Shown: positions 32,991-45,498, counted from the stretch's first letter. The stretch: 64,000 nucleotides of DNA from Flectonema sp. DT1601 (GCA_964019425.1 OZ025866.1:310001-374000); one strand, 5' to 3'. The notes: generated by a model not told the origin, from the sequence alone. Translations and numbers: made by a program.

Positions 32991-35900
32991 ATGTATTTTG
33001 CGGTCGGATCCGCTAAGATATTCGAAGTGAACGACGACGTGGTGAATATCGTAGCCTCGAGAGGTGGAGGACTTGTTGCTGTTTTAACAACTCATGAATT
33101 ACAGTTGTGGAGTGGTGGTGGTTATAGAATCTGTTTATCGACATTAATAATAAGCGATGGATCACCTATAACAGGTGAATGGCATCAAAGTGAACAACGA
33201 CTCTGTATCATAACAACAAAGAACAAGTTGCTAACAATTGACACCACACTCGGAGGACAACTCAGCACTCCCTGGCATTCTGATACGTCAGCTCTTGATT
33301 TAACAGCCTTACAGCAAAAAACCCAACTGACTTCTACTTTAAAATTAACATACGGAGATTTCGCTTCCATGACTGGAGACAGATATCGTCTTTTTATAAC
33401 AACTCTTTCTGGTTATCTTCTTATACTTAGTTGGGTTGATGCGACGGGTCCAGCAGTGTTACAGGCTATGAGTACCACTTCTATTGTTTCAGCGCTGTCA
33501 GCAGCTCCCAATTCCACTTCAGGTCCTGTGAGCGTGTCGACATTAAACTGCAGTATTACAAACAATGAATTAGCTGCGACGTTCACTGATGGAAGCATTG
33601 CAATTATGACTTATGCTGTCAAGGCAAGGCAACGTTTGTTTGTGGAATCATTTTCTGGGTCTCGAACTGCACCTATTCCAAAAATTGCTGACAATGCGGT
33701 AGCTTCTTTAAACAGCGTGAAAGGACTATTAGCTGTCTCACACAACAGTACAGTCTGCCTTCATGATATTTATTCACTGTTGCATAAAAAAGCAGTATTA
33801 TCGTTGGAAGCTTGGAACTACACTTCTGATGACTTGGGTGATGTGACTTGCATGGCGTGGTCGCCTGATCAGGAAATGATTGCTGTCGGATATTCAAATA
33901 AAGGTATTTGATTGACACACATCTTTTTATGTATATATAAAAACCAAAAAACAAAAAAAAACAGGAATGGCGGTGTTTCACTGGACTGGTGTTTGTGTAA
34001 TGACCCCACTCGCAAGGGGTGGAACACATGAGTTGTCTTCACAACATATTAGTGCAGCGCTTTTAGAAAGTCCTCCGAAGTCAATATGTTGGGCTCAGAA
34101 TGGATATAATTTAATGATCTGCTCTTCTTCAGATCCAAAAAGATTTTTACAACTTGACTTCGCAAAGAGTGTCTTAGCTGCTAATCCTGTCCTGAATAGA
34201 GGACCTCACGTAGCCCTCACAACTTCGAAAGGGATTTGGCTATTCCGACATCCAGACTCTGACTGCATTAGAGATAATTGGGAAGTGTTGTCACTTCCAT
34301 CAGACTACAGTACTTTAAATTGTCCATTAAAATACGTTGCAATATCAGCTGATGGTCAACGGATTGCTGCATGCGGGACAAGAGGTTGCGTACTTTACGA
34401 TAAACTCGCACGAAAATGGCGACTTTTCGGAGTTCAGGAACAGGAATCAGAAATCGAAGTCGTCGCTCCACCAATTTGGTGTTCAAATGTTGTAATTTGT
34501 CTTCCAGTTCGAACCCCTCACACGACCGATGATTGTCGACTACTATTCTTCCCGAGATATTATTTAGATAAGTGTAGTTTACTTCAAAGTATTCAATTGT
34601 TGCCGAATCAAAAACCTGTTTTGTTAGATTGTGCTCCCCAGAGGAGTGCAGAAGGATGTTACGCTTTAGTGTGTGTCACTGAAACGAATGAAATATTATA
34701 TTACAATATAAAGATAGAAGTTGATTCGCTGACAAGACCAAGTAAAGCAGAGCTCACTATTATAAGTAGTTCTGTGATTAAGTTGGAATTACCGAATGCT
34801 GTGGCTTCGTTGAGACTGCTGCCTTCTCCTCCTCCTTCTGACAGCTGTAATACTGCTGAGCCTCCAGCTGCGGTCATTCTAACTCATCGTGGTGAGGTTA
34901 TATTGATTTCGTTTATCTTAAAATGGAAAGCAGTGTTAGCGAGGAATATTTCTCAATTTTGGATTGATCCGAGTCTTGCCGATCACGGTTTCGTTCATTT
35001 ATTATTATCAAGTCCGAAGAGAACTGTCTTACTAGCCCTGCTACACCCTCATCATAAGAGATCTGGTGTAGCAGTAGTCGCGTTAAGAAGACAACAATCA
35101 AAAGATGGAAAAGATAACATGCAATCACCATCCTTGTCAGCTCAACCAGCACCACCGCATACGACAACATTAATACAAGATGCCGATCAGGATGCGTGTC
35201 CAATTGGTATTCTCACTAATGAAGGTCTTCTGATCAATGCTACTGAAGGTCTCACATTAGCAGGTTCCCGTAAAGGTCCTTCTCGATACCATGTTCATGC
35301 GAGAACAATCCCGTATCTTCATGCTGTGTTGTTATCACTTTTTATTAGTGAGGTGTCTGCCGATTCTGATTCTGCAGAAAAATCTGCATGTGCTAGTGCG
35401 GCAGTTGAAATCGCAAAGGGACTTCACAATCACTCATTCTTTGTTGATGTGATGGATTATTTGGTATGTTTTTTTATATTATTGTAATTAATAAAAGTGA
35501 TTCTGTTACAACGACAAACAACAACAATAAAAACAGCTCCACGCGGTTCTTCATTGCCATGAAATAGTAGAGACGCAATCCCATCAAATCGAGAGATCAG
35601 CAGGTTTGTATTCATCTCTTAGAAGAGTTGGTATTTTGAAAAAATAACTAATTTTTTTTTTTAAAAAATAATAATAAAAAAAAAAAAACAGTCTTGAAGG
35701 CCGTTCTTAGGTTCCTGTCGACCTATGCAGAATTTCATGAAGTGTTAGTTCATTGTCTTAGGAAAGCAGATCCAGGAATGTGGCCTTTGGTATGTTGCTA
35801 CTCTCTCTAGCACTGATGTGGTACCACATCTTGTGATCGTATTCATTTCTTACTATCAAACAGGTATTCGCCGTGTGTCCGCCACTTCAACTATTCGACG

Positions 35901-36987
35901 GAGCACTCCACGCTGGTAGAGTCCGAGAGTCAGCACTCCTATTGAGAGTGTTGCAGATGCCTTCGAATGTCGATGACCCGTCAAAGGAACTCCGTTCGGT
36001 ATGTTATCAAACACCATAAGGTGAGGAGTTTTTTTCGGAACCAAAAAAAAAAACTAACAACAACAGGCTGCGGCTGCCGCTCGTCGATTATTCCCACTCG
36101 CAATCTCTCGACATATGTTTGAGTTGTCTGCTGAGCTTCTACGATTTTTAAATTTGTTGAGTGGTATGGATATTAATTTATTATACTTTGTGAAACATGT
36201 TTTGATGATGATGTCCGTTCGAGTAAAATTACAATCAAAAAATAAAACAGGCGAGTTACTCGGCGATGAGATAGTCGGGATTAGAATACCACCAGACGAA
36301 CAGAGCTGTCTGGTATCTCTGGAAGGGTATCAGCGTCACGATCCTCTTCTTAATAGCAGTTGGTTAAGAAGTTGTGTTGTAAGTGAAGGGAAGGCAATGC
36401 TAGCGGCTGGTTGTCTAAAAGATTTGAGCGATATGTTCGAATTATTGGCTTTGAATATCGTAAAATTCATGAATGAACACTGGGTATTGGATAAGACGAC
36501 TATTGGAAGCGTTTTTGAGAAGTTGCATTCTCAATTCGCTGTTCCGTTTGCCAGATATCCGAGACCGCTACCAAAAGGAGAATCAGATAAGGATGTGGAT
36601 GCGATGCTCGCAGGGGTTGCGGGTCATCCTCGGCTTTTATATCAACTAAAGCAACTTGGGGGAGTCACATCTGAGATTCACTCGATCGCTTCATCAAAAC
36701 CCCACATTATAACTCCAGCTCAGCTTCATCTTATTCTCGTACCTCAATCCCTCATAGCTGTTAGGAACGCTCGTCAGGTCTGTTCAAATGCAGGTTGTTC
36801 AGATCTGGTGTTCCTTCTTTCACTAATGTTACTCGATATTCCTTCGTTGATATCACAGGTATCGTCTCACACTAAGTTGATTCAAGCATTAAAGTCACCA
36901 GAAATACTTGGTCCTAATGTTGGATACACTCCTCTTATTCAGTGGTTAGACAAAAGAAGGATGGAAGAACTTCGAAAACTGTTATAA
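32991..36987 (+). CDS. RIC1: RIC1, Rab6 GEF complex partner
   Basis: Six exons: 32991-33903, 33965-35463, 35537-35603, 35692-35789, 35864-35998 and 36067-36987; introns are 61-88 nt, donors mostly GTATGT, acceptors A-rich; all phases agree. Product 1210 residues. The N-terminus (MYFAVGSAKIFEV) and the beta-propeller features (CMAWSPDQEMIAVGYSNKG, DGQRIAACGTRGCVLYDKLA, RKWRLFG) parallel animal RIC1, as do FAKSVLAANP and the alpha-helical C-terminal half (LKAVLRFLSTYAEFHEVLVH, FAVCPPLQLFDGALHAGRVR). RIC1 with RGP1 activates Rab6 at the Golgi for endosome-to-Golgi traffic. RGP1 is not in this window. The length is somewhat below that of human RIC1. Confidence 0.88.
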
Positions 36988-37555
36988 AAAAAAAAAAAAA
37001 AAAAAATTACAATCGACTACCATTTTCTGTCTGGATCACTCAGTTACGTCCTGTCTTCGTTGAATCCGTTAATTGACGTCTGATGTTTTTTGTTTTTAGG
37101 TTACGTTCTTTTTTTTTTTTTATTTTTTTTCGGGAAGAGCGGATCAGTATTTTTTCGCTCTTTTTTTTTTTTGAACCCAAGATACGTTACGTTGTTTATG
37201 GTAAAAAAAAAAAAAAAAAAACACAAAAACACATGCAAAGTACGAGAAATAAAAAGAAGAAAAAAAAAAAAAAAAAAAAACTGTTTTCTATTCTTCTCTG
37301 TAATCCGTTACCAGTCAGTGTTCGCTTCTCCGCAATATTGGAAAGTGTTTTTTTTACGCATCCGTAGCTGATTTCATTTCGTGATTTTGTTGATCTTGTT
37401 GGACAATTTATTTATTTTTTTTCCCTCTAAAAAAAAACAACAAAAAAACAGCATTTCACAATATCGACATAAAAGGGTAGTTGGATACCCCCTTTTTCCC
37501 CCTTTTTTTTTCATTTTTGTTATTGTTATTGTTATTATTTTAAAATTGATATTGA
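36988..37555. other. Intergenic
   Basis: Only homopolymers and short mixed sequence. AACAACAAAAAAACAG ending near 37451 is a plausible splice acceptor for the next gene. Confidence 0.5.
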
Positions 37556-38710
37556 ATGGGGAAATCTCGCAGTGTGAATGCTGATCACGTGGTCCGAATG
37601 CCAACACCAATTCACGGATGTTCGAACGTCGCCAGACGAGCAGCAGCAGCTCTGCATCGACATAGTGCTATACCCCGACCTCCTCAGAGGAAGATCACTC
37701 CAGCCAGACCTGTCACGATAAAGATGGGAACTTTGAGTGTTGTTAGTGGAGATGAGGTGACCAAAACATGTCTTTGGAAGAAAGAAACAGAAAAGGCACT
37801 CGATGCTGTTAAGAATGACGTCGTTAAACTAGACGAGGTAGTCAGTTCTGAAAAAGATAGAGTCTTTAAAAAAAGAGGAGAACTAATACTTGGTGCATCT
37901 TCGAGTAGTGAACAACTTAGAACTATATTAAGTGAGACGTTGAGACCATCAGGGAGTTTTGGATCAGCAAGGAGGGGGGTGAGACAAAAAACTAAATTTG
38001 ATACTTTTATTTCAGAACAACTTGAGAAATTATCATCCCTCCACCCCCTCGGATACGCTGGATTGGTACTCAGACAGCTACAGTTGACTAATTCAAGAGC
38101 AATTCTTGACGTTTCATCGAAAATATTATTTCACGACTTAGAAGAATCTGTATCACGTCACTTAGATAACGAAAGCACCATTAGAGACGACCAGTCTGAT
38201 AATGATCCGAGCGACGCTCCTGAAAACGCTTTGACGTTTGATTCAAAAATTGATCAAGCAGTTCAATGTGACATAAAGGATAGGCAAACTGAATTAACAT
38301 CGGGAAGTCACCTCTCTGGTGGAAAAGCAACTGCGAGAATCCATCTTGCTGGATTGCATAACGTAGCTGTTAATTATCAAAATACTATTTCTGATTTGTT
38401 GAGAATGGGAAATCAATCAGCTACGTCACACGACGTCATCACTGAGGATGAAATAATCGTGAAGTGGGTTCAAAGCTGTAATAACATGATGCAGCAACTT
38501 GGAGCTGACATTTCAAAAGTTTCGTTGACAACACATCTCACAGACATAAAATCGTACTCAATGTCGACAGCGACATCTCAAACCAATCTTGCGATCACTC
38601 AATCATCGATCAGCTATTTAACAAAATCCATAACAGCTCTCCTCGACTTCATTAGAAATTACATCATCAGCGGTGCTTCAGATGAAAATTATAAACAAAA
38701 AAAAACATAA
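37556..38710 (+). CDS. Hypothetical protein, 384 aa
   Basis: A single exon with no recognised family. The N-terminal 60 residues are basic and Pro/Ala-rich (ARRAAAALHRHSAIPRPPQR) and could be disordered or a targeting segment. Residues about 75-130 and 160-200 are predicted helical and charged (EKALDAVKNDVVKLDEV, TKFDTFISEQLEKLSSL). The C-terminal third is Ser/Thr-rich helix. No membrane segment. A downstream ATG (MGTLSVVSGDEV, about residue 57) is an alternative start. Followed after 189 bp by another unrecognised helical protein. Confidence 0.65.
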   Translation: MGKSRSVNADHVVRMPTPIHGCSNVARRAAAALHRHSAIPRPPQRKITPARPVTIKMGTLSVVSGDEVTKTCLWKKETEKALDAVKNDVVKLDEVVSSEKDRVFKKRGELILGASSSSEQLRTILSETLRPSGSFGSARRGVRQKTKFDTFISEQLEKLSSLHPLGYAGLVLRQLQLTNSRAILDVSSKILFHDLEESVSRHLDNESTIRDDQSDNDPSDAPENALTFDSKIDQAVQCDIKDRQTELTSGSHLSGGKATARIHLAGLHNVAVNYQNTISDLLRMGNQSATSHDVITEDEIIVKWVQSCNNMMQQLGADISKVSLTTHLTDIKSYSMSTATSQTNLAITQSSISYLTKSITALLDFIRNYIISGASDENYKQKKT

Positions 38711-38899
38711 AACATATATATTGTAAGCAGTGGATGAAGAAACTCTTTTCAGGGTTTTTTTTCTTTCTTTCTTTCTTCAAAATTTTCTGATTAACTATAG
38801 TGTGACCCATAACAACTTTACATATTAATTACCTCCCCATCAAGCAACGTGTTTTTTTGATTAGTAGAAAAACAGTGAATATTTTAAACTGGCTACAAT

Positions 38900-39793
38900 A
38901 TGCAAGCGATTCCCCCCAAGAAGGGAGAGAAGATGTGTTTTCAAGACATGATCCATAGACGAAAGAAGCAACCTACTAATTGTTTATCAAGTCTTGAAAA
39001 AATGTATTCATTAAATAAAGCAAAGGAGGATGTTGTAATGCAAAAAGCGGATCGAACTGCACAAGAACAGCGACTAGAACGACACAAAGAACAAAAAGAA
39101 CAACACAGAATCAGCAGATTGAACGCAAAAGAGGATCATTTTTATAAAGTTGACACCAGAGCAAGGAAACAATGGCATGATGAATTGGAAACCAGATATC
39201 AAACAAATTCAATTATAAAACACAGACAAGGAGTAACTACTTTAAACAGAGCAGCACGTGTTGGAGAGGTGAGTAATGCCGCGAAGATAATTAATCGCGC
39301 GAGGTGTAATTTGATCAACGAATTGAAATCTAATTTTGACAACCAAGCCTCTTCAACCATCGACTACGTTTCTAACAGGTCTGGTGTCCACCCTCCCAAC
39401 TCAACGTTCAGTAGTACCGTCAACTCAAAAAGATTAAATACTTCGAAATCAGATGCAGCTGCTGGAAAGGCTCTTCGAATCATCAACAGCGCAAATGGTA
39501 GTTTTGATGAACTGGTGGCACAGATGCCGAGTTTACGTTGCGTATGTTACTTTCTTTCGTTGAGTTTGTTTAGTTTTTTTTTTTTTTTTTTTATATATAA
39601 GACGCATAAAGACAACCAACAGCAATCTCCATCACCTTCTCCTCAAAAATCGTTTGCCGCATCGACCTCCAGCTCTCGAACTTATGGAAAGCTGACCAAA
39701 GAAATCATTTCTGCAGCGGAGGAATGGTTGCGATGGGATCGCTGTAGGGACTCGCCTGCACCGGGAATGGGAATGGGAATCACGCAAATGTAG
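38900..39793 (+). CDS. Hypothetical charged helical protein
   Basis: The frame is open for 297 residues, but an intron 39542-39622 (GTATGT...CAACAG, 81 nt, phase 0) is very likely. It is a multiple of three without a stop, and its translation is a poly-Phe stretch that does not fit the rest. Spliced, the product is 270 residues. Residues 30-110 are strongly charged helix (EQRLERHKEQKEQHRISR), perhaps coiled coil. The C-terminus is Ser-rich then EIISAAEEWLRWDR. An acceptor-like AGTAGAAAAACAG precedes the start. No family recognised. Confidence 0.65.
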   Translation: MQAIPPKKGEKMCFQDMIHRRKKQPTNCLSSLEKMYSLNKAKEDVVMQKADRTAQEQRLERHKEQKEQHRISRLNAKEDHFYKVDTRARKQWHDELETRYQTNSIIKHRQGVTTLNRAARVGEVSNAAKIINRARCNLINELKSNFDNQASSTIDYVSNRSGVHPPNSTFSSTVNSKRLNTSKSDAAAGKALRIINSANGSFDELVAQMPSLRCVCYFLSLSLFSFFFFFFIYKTHKDNQQQSPSPSPQKSFAASTSSSRTYGKLTKEIISAAEEWLRWDRCRDSPAPGMGMGITQM

Positions 39794-39976
39794 TCCACCT
39801 GAGAATACCTTCTGGTTCGTTTTACACTCAACCAACACACACCCAGTTGAAATAGATTTTATTTAAAAAAGTAAGATTCGTGAAGGTATTTCCATACCTT
39901 TCCTCTACTATCGGTAATCAATGTTGAAATTACCAGAGAAGTACCCTCCCTTATATTAATTTATTTAGGTACGAAC

Positions 39977-40912
39977 ATGTTCTGCCCACCATCACCAACT
40001 ACAAACACAGTAGATGATGATAAGGACAAAGAATACGCGTTACGTACTTCACTTCCTGATTTGATGGATGAATTGGTTTGTTATTTAATGGATGACAAAG
40101 ACGGTGATCCCCTACTTGGAATTGCTCAATGGTCAGTAGATCGACTGGTTGCATGTGGTAGAATGAAAGCCATCAAAACACTTATTGATAGTAAAGAAAC
40201 TCTACCTCAGAAAAGAAGAAAAACTCTTCAAGAGAATCACGTTGTTAGACCCTTCGCAATGTTTGATGAAATGGAAGGAGCTTTGATCGATGGGCTCAGG
40301 GGAGAGATTGCAATATTTGAACTTTCTTTCAAACGAGGACATAAACTAAAAGTTGAAGACTCATCAAAAGTTATATCACGTCTTCTTAATTCAGTACAAT
40401 GGTTGTGTTCGCTTTATAGAGAATTCTTATTCCCTTTGTTGGATGCTGAATTTCAATCAGAGGCTTCAAATCATTTGTATTTCGAGTCTGCAGCTGATCT
40501 CCAACAACGAGCTCACGATTTAGAAATAATTACCATCTCCATCACAGCTGGTGGTCAAGTAACGCAGAGAATACTTCGAGAGTTGATCGACTTTTCAGTT
40601 TCATTTGAGAAGTTTGTTTCTCATAAAATGTGTTCTCGAAATCGAATTCTTGAAACTGACATCACTCTTCAGCGTTCGATGTTTATCGAGAGTTGTACTT
40701 CACTTCGACTTGGAGACAGTCCGGTGCTACCGATAACTGTGAAATACATAACAAAGTGTAGACCTCATTGTGTTCTTCAGGAATACGTCTCGGCAGTGGT
40801 CGATGCCGATGATGAAAATAAAAAATGTAGTCGTCAGATCTACGCAGCGGTTATGTCGTCTTCTCCAAATAGTTGCGCTCTACTAAGCGCTGAGGGGTTA
40901 CTATCCGAATAA
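39977..40912 (+). CDS. Hypothetical protein, possible RIIa/Dpy-30-like N-terminus
   Basis: A single exon of 311 residues. Residues about 24-56 (SLPDLMDELVCYLMDDKDGD, then PLLGIAQWSVDRLV) weakly resemble the short two-helix RIIa/Dpy-30 dimerisation fold found in many ciliary and PKA-anchoring proteins. The remainder is helical without recognised motifs (ISRLLNSVQWLCSLYREFL). Conserved coding character and a TTTATTTAG acceptor before the ATG support a real gene. The function is not known; the fold suggestion is low confidence. Confidence 0.6.
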   Translation: MFCPPSPTTNTVDDDKDKEYALRTSLPDLMDELVCYLMDDKDGDPLLGIAQWSVDRLVACGRMKAIKTLIDSKETLPQKRRKTLQENHVVRPFAMFDEMEGALIDGLRGEIAIFELSFKRGHKLKVEDSSKVISRLLNSVQWLCSLYREFLFPLLDAEFQSEASNHLYFESAADLQQRAHDLEIITISITAGGQVTQRILRELIDFSVSFEKFVSHKMCSRNRILETDITLQRSMFIESCTSLRLGDSPVLPITVKYITKCRPHCVLQEYVSAVVDADDENKKCSRQIYAAVMSSSPNSCALLSAEGLLSE

Positions 40913-41170
40913 CATCACTTTTTTTTTTTTTTTTTTTAGAACCTTCTCACTTTTTCCTGATGCTTTACAGCTCCAGGTAATTGATTTATAATGTAGAGTG
41001 ATCTGTTTTCGTTTTTGAAAATATTATTATTATTTATTTATTTTATTTTTTTTCCATCCAGGAAGTTTAATGCCAGCAGCGGTTTTCCATTTTTTTTTTT
41101 TTTTTTTAAATTTTTTTTTTATAAAATTACTTTCAATGTTAAGGATAAAATAATAAGAAAATCAACAACA

Positions 41171-43201
41171 ATGTCAGTCAGTACTGGCAAGGGATCGAAT
41201 CTGACTAAAGATGACAGAACTATTGTAACGCAGAGTGAAGCAGTGGTTCCAGCAAATGCCTTTGGTGATAAAACCATAGGAATGGTTTCAGGTTTCATGT
41301 TACTCGTTAATAACTTAACTGGACCTGGGCTTGTGGAAATGCCGGGTGTGAACTCTTCTGGAGGATGGTTCATGACCGCGTTGTTACTTTTTATTTGTTG
41401 GATAGCCTGTGCTTTTTCATCGACGATGCTTTTGGAGGCGATGAAACGAATTCCTGGAAACAGCAAATTCGAACAACGAATTGAATTCACGACTCTCGCA
41501 AAGTATCGTTTTATCGGTAAACTAAAACCCCTCTACTACGCTACTTTGGTCATGTTTTTGTTGACTTTTTTAATAAATTTAGTGACGTCGGTGATCGAAT
41601 CAGCGCAGACTATGGACGCCGCCCTAATCGAGATATTTGGGAAATCGTGTGCAATGCAATTCCACAACAACGAGACTGCTGCTGTGGAAATCAGCGGATC
41701 ACTTGGATTTGAATGTGTTGGAAAGACAAGTGACGGATCTCAAGATTCTCCTTTCGGACCTGACGCATACGTTCTCAGTATCGGATACATCGTTGTGTTA
41801 GCAATAGCATTGCCACTCGGGTATTGGAATTTAGATGATAATATTTGGGTTCAGAATTTAGCTTTTGTAGGACTCTCATTCATTGTATGTGAATGGTGTA
41901 TTCAAGCGATCATCACCGGCATCGATTTCCACGCTAATAACGTACCGTTTGTTGGTTCTGATCAGTCTTCTTTGTATGCGGTGGTGTTATTTAATTATGC
42001 GTTCGTGGTGACAATACCGTCATGGGCAAATGAGAAGAAAGTTGGAGTTAATATTAACAAAAGTGTTTGGTTTTCAACTCTTTGCGGAACCTCAATGTTC
42101 TTCTTCACCGGAATCTTCATTGCCGGTGCGTGGGACTGTTCTGGAAGCAACAGTGATTTGCTTGCAAAATTCACCAACTCGTCAACTCACGGAGTTAGTC
42201 CTCTCACAAAAGCATTGGCATATCTCTTTCCTGTGATCGCTTTGGTTACTGGTATCCCAATCTTTTCTATTATTGTTCGTTATAACTTATTAGAAAATAA
42301 TATTTGTGGAACCTTTTGGGCTAACTTCTGGGGAGCAATCTTTCCATGGATTGCCGCTATATTTCTGTACACTGGCAACGCGTTGAATGACACTGTGGTG
42401 TGGGCTGGACTGCTTACAATCGTGCCGTTGAACTTCGTTCTTCCTGCGTGGTTTTATATTCAGGCACTCAATGAAGCTGATGAAGATGTAGTCGACAGTG
42501 AAGGAAATCGAATTGAAACAGAAGAAGCTGGACTTCTGTGTAACGGGGAGAGTACTGCTGTTGTTAGTACTTCAAGAAGATGGAAGGTAGATGATGAAGT
42601 TGATGTTTGGATTCCTGGTCATCAATGGCTACAAGCGATTGTGACGACTGTTTCAGTAGAAAATACTGAAGCCACCTACACTGTTACAGATATCGATGGT
42701 TCTGTTCGCGAGGGAATCGCTCAAAGTAATCTCAGAGAGCGTTCATATAAACCAACTTTTGGTCCTCACGCTGGTGATATCCGCGAGGTTGATATGGATG
42801 AAGACTTCCCACGCAGTCCAACTGATAAATTGGTTCGCGATCAAGTCAACGAACTCCAAACACACCTCGATGGGTACGAACAGGAAATTGAACGTCTTCG
42901 TGAGGAAATCAACACATTCGTAGTATACTTCCCTGGGGATGACGAACAACAAAAAATGAAACGAGTTCTTCAACAAGAACTAAAACGGCTACAGAAGAAA
43001 GTCGACCTCACAATCATTGAAATGGATGAAGCCAAGGCGGGTAACATCACGCTCACTCCAGCTCAGAGAGATGAGTTGTTTACGGCTCTTCCTTACAAGT
43101 ATTCCAAGAAAACTAAAATTGGAGTTGCATGGGCGATCATCATCAGTACAACCATTATAAACTTCATCGCTCTTGGGTATGAAATATCTGACTTAGCGTA
43201 G
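41171..43201 (+). CDS. AAAP-type transporter with Tudor-like domain, coiled coil and C-terminal anchor (paralogue 2)
   Basis: A single exon of 676 residues from MSVSTGKGSNLTKDD; the in-frame sequence upstream is poly-Phe and not believable, so 41171 is chosen. It aligns end to end with the protein of 18721-21029 (for example EAMKRIPGNSKFEQRIEFTT in both). The same layout: about ten carrier helices, a Tudor/SH3-like domain (VDDEVDVWIPGHQWLQAIV), coiled coil (GYEQEIERLREEINTF) and a C-terminal helix (IGVAWAIIISTTIINFIAL). It lacks the intron present in paralogue 1 (the equivalent point is at DKLVRDQVNEL). Likely an amino-acid transporter; substrate and membrane unknown. The two loci are 20 kb apart in the same orientation. 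Confidence 0.82.
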   Translation: MSVSTGKGSNLTKDDRTIVTQSEAVVPANAFGDKTIGMVSGFMLLVNNLTGPGLVEMPGVNSSGGWFMTALLLFICWIACAFSSTMLLEAMKRIPGNSKFEQRIEFTTLAKYRFIGKLKPLYYATLVMFLLTFLINLVTSVIESAQTMDAALIEIFGKSCAMQFHNNETAAVEISGSLGFECVGKTSDGSQDSPFGPDAYVLSIGYIVVLAIALPLGYWNLDDNIWVQNLAFVGLSFIVCEWCIQAIITGIDFHANNVPFVGSDQSSLYAVVLFNYAFVVTIPSWANEKKVGVNINKSVWFSTLCGTSMFFFTGIFIAGAWDCSGSNSDLLAKFTNSSTHGVSPLTKALAYLFPVIALVTGIPIFSIIVRYNLLENNICGTFWANFWGAIFPWIAAIFLYTGNALNDTVVWAGLLTIVPLNFVLPAWFYIQALNEADEDVVDSEGNRIETEEAGLLCNGESTAVVSTSRRWKVDDEVDVWIPGHQWLQAIVTTVSVENTEATYTVTDIDGSVREGIAQSNLRERSYKPTFGPHAGDIREVDMDEDFPRSPTDKLVRDQVNELQTHLDGYEQEIERLREEINTFVVYFPGDDEQQKMKRVLQQELKRLQKKVDLTIIEMDEAKAGNITLTPAQRDELFTALPYKYSKKTKIGVAWAIIISTTIINFIALGYEISDLA

Positions 43202-45498
43202 TCTATAATGTTTCTGAAAGTATTCAGCATAACATCCGTTGACCTAGCTGAGCCTTCGGTTAGCCCTGGTCATAATAAATAATGTTAAAAGGTGCTCTCA
43301 TTGTTTTTATTATACCTGTGTTTGCTTACAACAGTGGGGGGGGGGGTAACGCTGTACTCTGTTATTCTAATGGAGAGGAATACTTAAATAAATGGAGTTG
43401 TTGTTTATTGAAGTTTTTTGGTATTCCGTTAAAAAAAAAAAAAAAAAAAAAAAAAAACTTTTCTTTTTTCTTCACCTTTTCTGTCTTTAGCACTGCAGTA
43501 GTTGTACTCACTTTCTGCGTGAGAAGAAAAGAGAGAAGTAACATTTTATTTGTAACGAATTTTCTTACGGACGTGTCTATGCGATGAGTTTGTCGTTGTA
43601 TTTTTGATAGCGAGAAATATGTGATTACCATTTCGCGTTTTGTGTACTAACAAACTGCTGTATAATCTTTTTTTCTTACCGCGGTTTAGATACCCGCAAA
43701 CTAGGGGGCATTGCAAAAATATATATTTTTTTTTTCTTCTTTCTTTCTTTATTGTATTTCATCGTCGTCTCTCCTTTTCTCTCTTCCCAATTGGGCGATT
43801 ACATATCATTTAGTGTTGGTCACTTGTAGTCACTTGTACCTCAATGTTGATGCAAATCCCCCTGTTCTTGTCAATATTTTTTCATTTTTTTTTCTCTTTT
43901 TTTTTTTTAAAAAGGAAAAAGAAAGGGGGGAAAAAAAAAAAATTTCTTGCCCGTCTCGCTAGGGACTGTGAAAAAAAAAAAAAAAAAAAAAAAAACGAAC
44001 TAGCGAAAATTTCGGCTCTTATATATTTACTTATATATATGAGGCGGCGTTTTGTTGACTGTCTCACCCCTTTCTTTAAAAAAAAAAAAAAAAAACACCG
44101 TGTGAAGATTAGTAGTGATTGAGAAGGTCTTCAGCTTGAATGCTGGATTTGTGTGGGGAGAGCTGTGTCCTTCATTTTTTTTTTTTTTTTTTTTTGTTTT
44201 GTTTTTAAACTCTTGAAAAAAAACAACAACAAAAAAAAAAAAAAAATCTGTTCTATATTTTTTACATCATTCAACCCTATGGTCTTTCGTTCCTTTTTTT
44301 TTCTTTTTTTTCCCCTTCTTTTTTTTTCCAGCAAACGAGTTATTTTAAAAAAAAAAAAAAAAAAAGTTGTTGGCACACCTCTCGGTCTTGCAGTTTCGAT
44401 GAAAAAGAATGAAAAAAAAAAAAAAAAAAATAAAAAATCGGCTGACTTGCAAGAACTGTAACTGTGCCACGAAGCCGTGAAACCAATTCAGAACTGAAAA
44501 AGGTTATGAACGGTCAGTGTACCCAACATTATTTCTTAGCTCTACAAAAAAAAAAAAAACAAAAAAAAAAAAACAACAGCAAACAACAATTATGGAAAAC
44601 AGTGATGTGAAAAAGTATACAAATACGACAGGGTGACTACCACAAAGTAAAAAGTAAATCAAAAAAAAAAAAAAAAAAAAGGGGTAATTGCTTTTTTTGT
44701 AGCCGAATACCTTTTTGAAACCAGATTAGTGTCGGCGTCAGGTAGAAGCTAAAATTGTGTGGTAGTTCATTCAGTACGCAGCTGTATTTTATAATGGTCT
44801 TTTCTGGTTTTTTTAATGTTTTCCGAAGGAGGTGGAAAAGTATAAAATATAGAAAGAACTTGAGAGGGGATTCACTCCTCAGGTTGGTAGTCTTAAATAG
44901 TTTAGCGAACATTGTGAACCAAATTTAAAAAAAAAAAAAAAAAAAAAAGTTTAGACGGCGCGGCTTCATTTACCTGCCCTCCTTCAGTCTGTTTTTAATT
45001 GAATGTTTGCACGAAGCGTGTCAGTGGCCGAATACACTATTTTTTTTTTTTTTTTGAAACAATTCAAAATTAAGGAGTTTATTTATTATGCATGTCATCT
45101 GTTTCCATGTGTGCTGTGTTTGCGATCACAAAAAAACAAAAAAAAAAAAAAGTTAGCCTTTTTGCAGCAATGTTATTGCCATGACAACTTTTAACTTTCT
45201 GTTGAAAAAAAGAAAGAAAAAAAAAAATAATAAGTCTTTGCATTGTATCACTTTGAGTGCGTTGTTAGTTAAAATTGTTTTCTTTTTCTTTTTTTTTTTT
45301 TTTTTTTTTTTGATATTTATTTTACGTTGTTTTGGTCCCTTTTACAGTCAATTAAAATAATTAAAAAAAAAAAAAAAAAAAAAATCTGTATGATGTTTAA
45401 AACATTTTTAATCATCTTTTTTTTTTTTGTCATTGTGTGTAATTTTTCGCATTTGCAGGTTCCTTGTATAGAAGATGTGAGAGAATACGTTTTTCTTC

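Noticed and set aside
41015-41170. N-terminal extension of the second AAAP paralogue
   Set aside because: Translates T runs and intergenic sequence to poly-Phe; the paralogue starts at the position equivalent to 41171.
43333-43347. Run of eleven G as a quadruplex
   Set aside because: A single uninterrupted run cannot form an ordinary intramolecular quadruplex.
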